A stretch of 64,000 nt of DNA. It comes from Faecalibacterium prausnitzii (lineage in GTDB: Bacteria > Bacillota > Clostridia > Oscillospirales > Ruminococcaceae). The DNA lies in assembly GCF_003287405.1 (NCBI RefSeq), contig NZ_PRLD01000008.1, forward strand, positions 1-64,000. Direction: 5' to 3'. A program made the position numbers and the translations under genes. The notes below the pieces were generated by a model, which was not told where the DNA came from, ran no database searches, and saw nothing but the letters and a program-made list of their open reading frames with translations. The first letter of the stretch is position 1. Every line of letters begins with the position of its first letter. Shown one piece after another: positions 7,859 through 15,132 of the stretch.

Positions 7859-9367
7859 GTGATACCCATAGCCATTTACCATTGGAACATCGGCATTGTG
7901 AGCCGAGGAAAAGGCAAATCAGCCGTTGCCGCAGCCGCCTACCGAAGCGGCGAAAAGCTGACAAACGAATGGGACGGAATGACCCATGACTACACTCGCA
8001 AAGGCGGCGTTGTCCATACAGAAATCATGCTGCCGCCCCATGCCCCGCCCTCTTTCTCTGACCGTTCAACCTTGTGGAACAGCGTGGAGCTTTACGAGAA
8101 AGCCGGGAACGCCCAGCTTGCCAGAGAGATTGACGCGGCGCTCCCCATAGAATTATCCAGAGAGGAACAGATCCGGCTTGTCCGGGAATACTGTTCCTCT
8201 CAATTTGTTTCTAAAGGAATGTGTGTGGATTTTGCCATTCACGACACCGACAGCGGCAATCCCCATTGTCATATCATGCTGACTATGCGCCCCCTTGACG
8301 GGCGCGGTGCGTGGGCGGCGAAGTCCAAAAAGGAATATGACCTTGACGAAAACGGCGAGCGTATCCGCTTGCCAAGTGGCAGATACAAAACCCACAAGGT
8401 TGACCTTACAGGCTGGAACGACAAGGACAACACCCTCTTGTGGCGCAAGGCGTGGGCTGACTATACCAACGACTTTTTGGAGAGGAACGGAAGCCCGGAG
8501 CGTATCGACCACCGCAGCAACGCCGAGCGCGGCATTGACGAGATACCCACCGTCCACATGGGCGTGGCGGCTTGCCAGATGGAGAAGAAAGGTATCGCCA
8601 CCGAGAAAGGCGAATTAAACCGAAATATCCAAAAGGCAAACCGCCTTATCCGGGAAATCCGGGCGCAGATTGGGAAGCTCAAAGAGTGGATTGCCGACCT
8701 GTTCAAAGTGTGGGAAACCGCCCCGAAGCAGCCGCCGCAATCTCCCGACCTTGCAAATCTGTTGATGAAGTATTTGAGCGTTCAGAGAGAAAAGAGCCGG
8801 AAGTATTCGCAGCGTTGGCAACAACAGCACACAGCCGATGAACTGAAAACCATAGCGGCAGCGGTCAACTATCTTTCCGAGCATGGTATCTCTAATCTTG
8901 ACGAGCTGGACGCTTCTCTTTCCTCTGTCAGTGATAGAGCCTATTCAATCCGGGAGGGAATGAAAACCGCCGAGCAGCGCATGAAAGAACTGCAAAAGCT
9001 CATGGAGTACGGCAGAAATTATCAAACCTACAAGCCCATACAGGACGAGTATCGGCAAATCCGCTGGAAAGGAAAACAGGAGAAGTTTGCGGAAGCCCGC
9101 CGCGCCGAGCTTACCCTATGGGACGCGGCAAACCGCTATCTCCATGCAAATCTGCCGAAAGGAACAAAGACCTTGCCTATTGCGGAATGGGAACAGGAAT
9201 ATGCTGACCTCAAAACGCAGAGGGACAGCGATTATACCAAACTGAAAGATACCCGCGCCGAGGTTGCCGAGCTTCAAAAAATCCGCAAATGCGTGGATAT
9301 TGCACTCCGCGCCGACCAGCCGGAACAGACACAGAACCGCGCCAAGCGGCATGAACAGGAGCGATAA
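7859..9367 (+). CDS. mobL: MobA/MobL family relaxase (nested element)
   Basis: About 500 residues. The relaxase domain occupies residues ~1-220 with the family N-terminus YHWNIGIVSRGKGKSAVAAA, AAYRSGEKL and the metal-binding NPHCHIM; the C-terminal half is a long charged coiled coil. It nicks oriT and pilots the strand. The start is uncertain: in-frame GTG 7859 overlaps the RBS GGGAGGTGAT, whereas ATA 7868 (MAIYHWN...) has ideal spacing; an ATG at 7634 would read through the candidate oriT. I give GTG as the outer limit. Confidence 0.9.
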   Translation: MIPIAIYHWNIGIVSRGKGKSAVAAAAYRSGEKLTNEWDGMTHDYTRKGGVVHTEIMLPPHAPPSFSDRSTLWNSVELYEKAGNAQLAREIDAALPIELSREEQIRLVREYCSSQFVSKGMCVDFAIHDTDSGNPHCHIMLTMRPLDGRGAWAAKSKKEYDLDENGERIRLPSGRYKTHKVDLTGWNDKDNTLLWRKAWADYTNDFLERNGSPERIDHRSNAERGIDEIPTVHMGVAACQMEKKGIATEKGELNRNIQKANRLIREIRAQIGKLKEWIADLFKVWETAPKQPPQSPDLANLLMKYLSVQREKSRKYSQRWQQQHTADELKTIAAAVNYLSEHGISNLDELDASLSSVSDRAYSIREGMKTAEQRMKELQKLMEYGRNYQTYKPIQDEYRQIRWKGKQEKFAEARRAELTLWDAANRYLHANLPKGTKTLPIAEWEQEYADLKTQRDSDYTKLKDTRAEVAELQKIRKCVDIALRADQPEQTQNRAKRHEQER

Positions 9368-9369
9368 AG

Positions 9370-9405
9370 GAAAGGACGGGCAAGCGGTTTTGCCTGTCCG
9401 TCCTA
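9370..9405 (+). terminator. Terminator after mobL
   Basis: AGGACGGGCA pairs with TGCCTGTCCGTCCT (bulged stem) between the convergent relaxase and SnoaL-like genes. Confidence 0.55.
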
Positions 9406-9444
9406 AATGTTTTCCGATAAAATGGACGCTATTGATTCCTAATA

Positions 9445-9864
9445 TTAAAACCAACTTGCTCTTTCGTCCCTAAATTCGGGCAGGTCACTATGCTCATAAG
9501 GATTATAATTATTCAAATTGCAGCCAAACTCTTTCAATGATTTTATTTTATTATCCTTTGTCCATTCAACCAGGGAAATTCCATCAAATTCCTCTATGCT
9601 CCCATTGTTCATTTCATTTTTGAAATACCACTCCACAATCGTCTGATTTCCTTTGTGGAAAAATTGTTTGATTTCCCAAGCAACGACTTTGCCACGAGTA
9701 TTCCATTCCTGAAACCAGTGTTTTACGATTTGACGGTTATTATATTTTGGACCCCAACTTTCAGTATAAATTACATCTTCTGCAAAAATATTATCAATAC
9801 CTAAATCCTGTTTTGTAAGCCACATTTCAAACCATAAGTGAATATTTTTTTCTCTTTCATTCAC
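9445..9864 (-). CDS. SnoaL-like / NTF2-like protein, cargo of the nested element
   Basis: 139 residues with the SnoaL-like layout: an N-terminal helix (NIHLWFEMWLTKQDLGIDNI), then ESWGPKYNNRQIVKHWFQEW, a hydrophobic strand TIVEWYFKNEM and GISLVEWTKDNKIKSLKEFG. Members are small-molecule binding or isomerase-like folds of mostly unknown role. It is the only leftward gene in the element and is visibly AT-richer than its neighbours, suggesting separate acquisition. GTG 9864 is preferred because GAGGTG lies upstream; an ATG at 9903 would add 13 residues. Confidence 0.75.
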   Translation of the reverse strand: MNEREKNIHLWFEMWLTKQDLGIDNIFAEDVIYTESWGPKYNNRQIVKHWFQEWNTRGKVVAWEIKQFFHKGNQTIVEWYFKNEMNNGSIEEFDGISLVEWTKDNKIKSLKEFGCNLNNYNPYEHSDLPEFRDERASWF

Positions 9865-9953
9865 AATCCAGCACCTCACTAACTTCCGATTTTTCGGTTT
9901 CATTCTACATCAAAACTATGAACAATTCAACCACAGAAAGAGAGGTATCAGCC

Positions 9954-11855
9954 ATGTATTACACCCAAGAACAAATAGACCGCGCCAACCAAACCGACCT
10001 TGTTTTGTTCCTGCAATCGCAGGGAGAACCGCTGGAACGCGCCGGACAGGAATACCGCTGGAAGCGGCACGACAGCTTGACCGTCCGGGGAAACAAATGG
10101 TACAGGCACAGCCAGAGCAAGGGCGGCGGCCCCGTTGACTTCCTCATGGAGTTTTTCGGAAAGAGCTTTACCGAAGCCGTTGAACTTCTCACAGGAGAGA
10201 AAGGCGCAGCCCCACCGCCGGACAGCCCAATCCCCGCGTCCTTTTCTGACTTCCGGCTGCCGCCCCGCAGCCCCGACAACCGAACAGCGAGGAACTACCT
10301 CACAGCCGCCCGCCGCATTGATGAAGATGTGACGGGCATTTTCTTTTCCACCGGGGATATTTACGAGGAAGCCGCCCACCATAACGCCGTATTCGTCGGC
10401 AGAGATGAAAGCGGCATACCGCGCTACGCCCACCAGCGCGGCACAGCCGGGAGCTTCCGGCTTGATGTGAAAGGCAGCGACAAAGCCTTTAACTTCTGCT
10501 ACCGGGGCGAGGGCGAAAGGTTGTTTGTTTTTGAAGCCCCGATAGACCTCTTATCTTTCCTCTGCCTATTCAAAAAGGAATGGCAGAAGCAAAGCTATCT
10601 TGCGTTGGGCGGCGTGGGCGAGAAAGCCCTGCTGCGTTTCCTCTCTGACCGTCCGAACATCAAGACCGTGTACCTCTGCCTTGACAGCGACCAAGCCGGA
10701 AGCGACGCTTGCAGCCGCCTTGCGGAGTTTGTGCCGGAGGGCTTGACCGTCCACCGCCTTGTGCCGCTATTTAAGGACTGGAACGAGGTATTGCAGCACC
10801 GGGCAGAAATCACAGACGGGAAGTATATCCGTGAAGCGATTTACGGCTTGAAAGAGCCGCCGCAGGAAGAAACCGTTGAGATTATCCGCATGAGCGAGGT
10901 TGATACACAGACCGTTGAATGGCTATGGAAGCCGTATATCCCCTTTGGGAAAGTAACCATAGTACAGGGCAACCCCGGCGAGGGAAAGACCACCTTTGCC
11001 CTACGCCTTGCCGCCGCCTGCACCACAGGGGGAACGCTGCCGGGAATGAAGCCCTTGCCGCCATTCCAAGTGATTTACCAGACCGCCGAGGACGGGCTGG
11101 GCGATACCGTCAAGCCACGCTTGATAGAAGCCGCCGCAGACCTTGACCGGGTGCTTGTGATTGATGAAGCCAAGCGGGAGCTTACCCTGTCCGATGAGCG
11201 CATAGAAAAGGCAATCACGCAGAACGGGGCGCGGCTGATTATCCTTGACCCCATACAGGCGTACATGGGCGAAAAAACCGACATGAACCGGGCAAACGAA
11301 GTGCGCCCCATGTTCCGCCGCCTTGCCGATGTTGCCGAGCGTACCGGGTGTGCCGTTATCCTTATCGGACATCTCAACAAAGCTGCCGGAGGGCAGAGCG
11401 CATACCGGGGCTTAGGTTCTATCGACTTCCGCGCCGCAGCAAGGAGCGTCCTGCTGATCGGGCGCGTGAAGCGAGAGCCGAATGTGCGCGTTATCGTCCA
11501 TGACAAATCTTCCCTTGCGCCGGAGGGCAAGCCCGTTGCCTTTTGCCTTGACCCGGAAACGGGCTTTTCGTGGATAGGCGAATACGACATCACCGCCGAC
11601 GAACTGCTGTCCGGCGCGGGCGGGAACACCGCTACCAAGACCGAGCAAGCCGAAAGGCTGATACTTGACCTGCTTGCAGACGGGAAAGAGCTTGCCAGTG
11701 AGGACATTGTAAAAGCCGCAGCCGAAGCCGGAATATCCGAAAGGACGGTACAGAACGCCAAGCGCAACATGGGCGGCATTTTAGGCGCAAGGCGTGTCGG
11801 CGGTCAATGGTACAACTTCATCAAGAAGAAGCAGCCACCCGAACCCGCAAGCTGA
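9954..11855 (+). CDS. Toprim/RepA-type primase-helicase fusion (nested element)
   Basis: 633 residues. N-terminal DUF3991-like/zinc-finger-type region (residues ~1-85: RWKRHDSLTVRGNKWYRHSQ, PVDFLMEFFG), toprim (~190-270: RLFVFEAPIDLLSF, TVYLCLDSDQAGSD), then a RecA-fold RepA-like helicase (~325-550: Walker A VQGNPGEGKTTF, Walker B LIILDPIQAYMG, then ILIGHLNKAAGGQS) and a C-terminal helix-turn-helix. It probably primes and unwinds the element's DNA after transfer or in the excised circle, making the IME partly self-replicating. ATG 9954 has AGAGAGG upstream. Confidence 0.9.
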   Translation: MYYTQEQIDRANQTDLVLFLQSQGEPLERAGQEYRWKRHDSLTVRGNKWYRHSQSKGGGPVDFLMEFFGKSFTEAVELLTGEKGAAPPPDSPIPASFSDFRLPPRSPDNRTARNYLTAARRIDEDVTGIFFSTGDIYEEAAHHNAVFVGRDESGIPRYAHQRGTAGSFRLDVKGSDKAFNFCYRGEGERLFVFEAPIDLLSFLCLFKKEWQKQSYLALGGVGEKALLRFLSDRPNIKTVYLCLDSDQAGSDACSRLAEFVPEGLTVHRLVPLFKDWNEVLQHRAEITDGKYIREAIYGLKEPPQEETVEIIRMSEVDTQTVEWLWKPYIPFGKVTIVQGNPGEGKTTFALRLAAACTTGGTLPGMKPLPPFQVIYQTAEDGLGDTVKPRLIEAAADLDRVLVIDEAKRELTLSDERIEKAITQNGARLIILDPIQAYMGEKTDMNRANEVRPMFRRLADVAERTGCAVILIGHLNKAAGGQSAYRGLGSIDFRAAARSVLLIGRVKREPNVRVIVHDKSSLAPEGKPVAFCLDPETGFSWIGEYDITADELLSGAGGNTATKTEQAERLILDLLADGKELASEDIVKAAAEAGISERTVQNAKRNMGGILGARRVGGQWYNFIKKKQPPEPAS

Positions 11856-11902
11856 AAGTGCAAAACGCAGACCCTTTGCACTTTGCACTTTCGCACTTTC
11901 AC
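11854..11902. repeat. GCACTTT repeat cluster at the right end of the nested element
   Basis: GAAAGTGCAAA (one inverted copy) is followed by three GCACTTT units in about 30 bp; the inverted copy can pair exactly with TTTGCACTTTC. It could be the terminator of the primase-helicase gene, a set of iterons, or recombinase arm sites about 50-100 bp from the crossover. Confidence 0.5.
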
Positions 11903-11932
11903 GATAATTTGCGTCAATAACTCAAAAAAGCA

Positions 11933-11960
11933 CTTGACAAAACGCTTCATGGGGCACCGC
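11933..11960. other. Right attachment junction of nested element
   Basis: Element end ...TTGACAAAACGCTTCAT meets virD4 GGGGCACCGC at 11951. The virD4 frame has a TGA a few codons upstream inside the element (11936-11938) and no in-frame start until 12034. Confidence 0.8.
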
Positions 11961-13461
11961 CAAAGACATTGCCCCGTACATCGACCCCAAGTTTGAAAAC
12001 AACATCCTGCTGACCCAGACCGAACGCCTGACCATGACCGGGCGGCCCAAAGACCCCAAGACGGCCCGGAACAAGAATGTGCTGGTGATCGGCGGCTCCG
12101 GCAGTGGCAAGACGCGGTTTTACGTCAAGCCCAACCTCATGCAATGCTTTCCCACTTCCGACTATCCAACTTCATTCGTGGTCACAGACCCGAAAGGCAC
12201 ACTGGTTCTGGAAACAGGCCAAATGTTCCAGCGGGCAGGCTACCGGGTGAAAATCCTGAACACGATAAACTTTTCCAAGTCCATGAAGTACAACCCGTTT
12301 GTTTACATCCACTCGGAAAAGGATGTGCTGAAGCTGGTGAATACCCTTATCGCCAACACCAAGGGCGAGGGTGAAAAATCGGCGGAAGATTTTTGGGTGA
12401 AGTCGGAACGGCTGTTCTACACCGCACTCATTGGCTACATCTGGTACGAGGCCCCGGCAGAAGAAATGAACTTCACCACCCTGCTGGAAATGATAAACGC
12501 CAGTGAAGCCCGTGAAGATGACCCGGACTTTCAAAGCCCGGTGGACCTCATGTTTGAGCGGCTGGATCAGAAAGACCCGGACCACTTCGCCGTCCGGCAG
12601 TACAAAAAGTTTTTGCTGTCGGCCGGCAAGACCCGTTCCTCCATCCTGATAAGCTGTGGTGCCCGTTTAGCCCCATTTGACATCCGGGAGGTGCGGGAGT
12701 TGATGGAGGACGATGAAATGGAACTGGACACCATTGGGGATGAAAAGACCGTGCTGTTTTTGATTATGAGCGACACGGACACCACCTTCAACTTCATTCT
12801 CGCCATGCTTCAAAGCCAGCTTATCAATCTGCTGTGTGACCGTGCGGATGATAAATACGGCGGTCGGCTGCCTGTCCATGTACGGCTGATTCTGGACGAG
12901 TTCGCCAACATCGGGCAGATTCCCAACTTCGACAAGCTGATCGCCACCATCCGCAGCCGGGAAATCTCGGCATCCATCATTTTGCAGAGCCAGTCGCAGC
13001 TGAAAGCCATCTACAAGGATGCGGCCGAAATCATTTCGGACAACTGCGATTCTGTTCTCTTTTTGAGTGGGCGGGGCAAAAATGCCAAAGAGATCTCCGA
13101 TGCGCTGGGGAAAGAGACTATCGACAGTTTCAACACCAGCGAGAACCGGGGCTCTCAAACCTCCCACGGACTGAACTATCAAAAATTAGGAAAGGCGTTG
13201 ATGTCAGAGGACGAAATCGCAATCATGGACGGCGGCAGGTGCATCTTGCAGCTGCGGGGAGTGAGGCCGTTCTTCTCGGAGAAGTTCGACATTACCAAAC
13301 ACCCGCACTACAAGTACCTTGCGGACGCGGACAAGAAAAACACCTTTGATGTGGACAGGTTTTTATCTACCCTGCGCCGGAAACGGCAGCAGGTAGTCGC
13401 ACAGGACGAAAGTTTTGACCTGTACGAAATCGACCTGTCGGATGAAGATGCAGCCGAATAA
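11953..13461 (+). pseudogene. virD4: VirD4-type coupling protein, C-terminal fragment (interrupted)
   Basis: Continues the 2866 fragment from GTAKDIAPYIDPKFENNILL. Contains the whole ATPase: Walker A LVIGGSGSGKTRF, Walker B LILDEFANIG, and the ASIILQSQSQLKAIY segment typical of TraG/VirD4. The first in-frame ATG (12034) just precedes Walker A but has no RBS. Even if translated, it would lack the membrane anchor and the conserved YGSARW lead-in. Intact protein would be about 600 residues and would couple the relaxosome to the channel. No other inactivating mutation is seen, in keeping with recent or reversible interruption. Confidence 0.92.
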
Positions 13462-13508
13462 TTTTTATTTTGAGTGTCGCAGAATAAGCGGCAGAAAGTG
13501 AGGACCTT

Positions 13509-13724
13509 ATGGAATTTTTCAACAGCGCAGTCGATACTTTGCAGACCATCGTGGTCGGTCTGGGCGGTGCTCTGTGTGTCTGGGGCGGCATTAACCTGTT
13601 GGAGGGCTACGGACAGGATAACCCCGGCAGCAAGAGCCAGGGCGTGAAGCAGCTGGTCGCGGGCGGTGGCGTTGCCCTGATCGGCGTGACCCTTGTCCCG
13701 CTGCTGTCCGGGCTGCTGGGCTAA
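13509..13724 (+). CDS. Maff2 family small membrane protein
   Basis: 71 residues, nearly all hydrophobic with two membrane segments (TIVVGLGGALCVWGGINLL and QLVAGGGVALIGVTLVPLLS). Maff2 proteins sit between virD4 and the virB6-like gene in Clostridial ICEs and resemble a VirB2/pilin-like or channel component in size and topology. The exact role is not established. Confidence 0.85.
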   Translation: MEFFNSAVDTLQTIVVGLGGALCVWGGINLLEGYGQDNPGSKSQGVKQLVAGGGVALIGVTLVPLLSGLLG

Positions 13725-13827
13725 GTCCTGCATCGCTGCCCACAATTTTCCGAACAACTAACACTTAAAATCCTACGCCGCGCTCTCCCGCTCACATGGG
13801 AGGGCGCGGGAAAGGAGGTATCTTTGC

Positions 13828-14691
13828 TTGATTAGTGAGATCATCGAGAAATGGATAAAAGGCATTTTGATAGATGGCATCACGGGCAACCTCTCCGGCC
13901 TGTTCGACAACGTGAACGCCAAGGTGGGCGAAATCGCTTCGGACGTTGGTTCTACCCCGCAGGCGTGGAACAGCGGCATTTTCAATATGCTGCGCAGTCT
14001 TTCCGAAACGGTAGTACTGCCCATTGCAGCGGCCATCCTTGCCCTTGTGATGTGCCATGAGCTTATCCAGATGATTACCGAAAAGAACAATATGCACGAC
14101 TTCGATACTTCCATGTTCTTCCGCTGGATTTTCAAGTCTGCCTTTGCCATCCTCATAGTCAGCAACACATGGAATATCGTTATGGGTGTGTTCGATGCCA
14201 CCCAGAGCGTTGTCAACCAAAGTTCCGGCGTTATCATTGGCGAAACATCCATCCACTTTGACCGCCTGATACCCGGACTAGAATTTCAGCTAGAAAGCAT
14301 GACCATCGGCAGTCTGCTCAGCCTGTGGTTCCAGACCCTTGTGGTGGGCCTGACCATGAACATCCTGTCCATCTGCATCTTCCTTGTGACCTACGGCCGC
14401 ATGATCGAGATTTACGTTGTGACCGCACTGGGGCCTATCCCGCTGGCGACCATGGGCAGCAGCGAGTGGCGCAGCACCGGGCAGAACTATTTGAAATCGC
14501 TTTTGGCGTTAGGCTTCCAAGCGTTCCTGATTATGATTGTCGTGGGCATCTATGCGGTGCTGATACGCAACATTTCAGGTGCAGCGGACATTGCCGGGGC
14601 CATCTGGGGCTGTATGGGCTACACCGTGCTGCTCTGTTTCTGTCTGTTCAAGACCGGCAGCATCAGCAAGTCGGTGTTTGGTGCCCATTGA
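13828..14691 (+). CDS. VirB6/TrbL-like conjugation membrane protein (CD0411 type)
   Basis: 287 residues with about six membrane segments (for example VVLPIAAAILALVMCHELIQ, then FAILIVSNTWNIVMGVF and FLIMIVVGIYAVLI) and the SSEWRSTGQNYLKSLLALGF cytoplasmic loop typical of the family. It would form the inner-membrane channel of the T4SS. Start is TTG 13828 with AAAGGAGGT eight bases upstream. It is followed closely by prgI, in the standard order. Confidence 0.85.
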   Translation: MISEIIEKWIKGILIDGITGNLSGLFDNVNAKVGEIASDVGSTPQAWNSGIFNMLRSLSETVVLPIAAAILALVMCHELIQMITEKNNMHDFDTSMFFRWIFKSAFAILIVSNTWNIVMGVFDATQSVVNQSSGVIIGETSIHFDRLIPGLEFQLESMTIGSLLSLWFQTLVVGLTMNILSICIFLVTYGRMIEIYVVTALGPIPLATMGSSEWRSTGQNYLKSLLALGFQAFLIMIVVGIYAVLIRNISGAADIAGAIWGCMGYTVLLCFCLFKTGSISKSVFGAH

Positions 14692-14706
14692 GAAAGGAGC
14701 GTTTGA

Positions 14707-15132
14707 ATGGCGTATGTGACCGTTCCCAAAGATTTGACCCATGTAAAATCCAAAGTCTTATTCGGGCTGACCAAGCGGCAGCTGGTCTGCTTCGGCGGCG
14801 CGCTCCTCACGGGCGGGCCGCTTTATTTTTTGACCCGGGACTATCTTTCCAACAGCGCGGCGGCCCTGCTGATGATTTTTGCCATGCTGCCGGGACTGCT
14901 GTTCGCTCTGTTCGAGCGGCACGGCCAGCCCCTTGAAGTGGTGATTCAGCAAATGATTCAGTGTTGCTTTATCCGTCCCAAGGAAAGGCCCTATCAGACC
15001 AACAATGCTTACGCCGCCCTTGTGCGGCAATACCAAATGGAACAGGAGGTAAAGGCCATTGTCCAGAAAAACGATACCCCGCGAAACCGAAAAGCCCAAA
15101 AAACTCACCCGCGCCCAGAAAAAAGAAATTGA
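14707..15132 (+). CDS. PrgI family conjugation protein (VirB3-like)
   Basis: 141 residues: VTVPKDLTHVKSKVLFGLTK, two close hydrophobic segments and ERPYQTNN downstream are characteristic of PrgI, the small membrane partner of the VirB4 ATPase. Its last 74 bases overlap the start of virB4 in another frame, which indicates tight translational coupling. Confidence 0.88.
   Translation: MAYVTVPKDLTHVKSKVLFGLTKRQLVCFGGALLTGGPLYFLTRDYLSNSAAALLMIFAMLPGLLFALFERHGQPLEVVIQQMIQCCFIRPKERPYQTNNAYAALVRQYQMEQEVKAIVQKNDTPRNRKAQKTHPRPEKRN

Larger units (their letters stand above)
3163..11952 (+). mobile_element. Nested mobilizable element (IME) inserted in virD4, 8.8 kb
   Basis: Bounded by the two halves of virD4. 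The shared core is GG (3161-3162 on the left, 11951-11952 on the right; TGG on both sides); removing the insert restores ...CGGTGGGGCACC... in frame. Contents: TnpX-type recombinase at the left end reading inward, TnpW-like protein, sigma/anti-sigma-like pair, DUF3847 protein, candidate oriT, MobA/MobL relaxase, SnoaL-like cargo, toprim/RepA-type primase-helicase at the right end. It has a relaxase but no mating-pair genes, so it should be mobilized by a helper. A 2-bp core is what large serine recombinases use. Confidence 0.92.

Noticed and set aside
12034..13461. VirD4 C-terminal part as an independent functional gene
   Set aside because: There is no RBS before ATG 12034 and the sequence between 11953 and 12034 is still VirD4 coding; it is a fragment.
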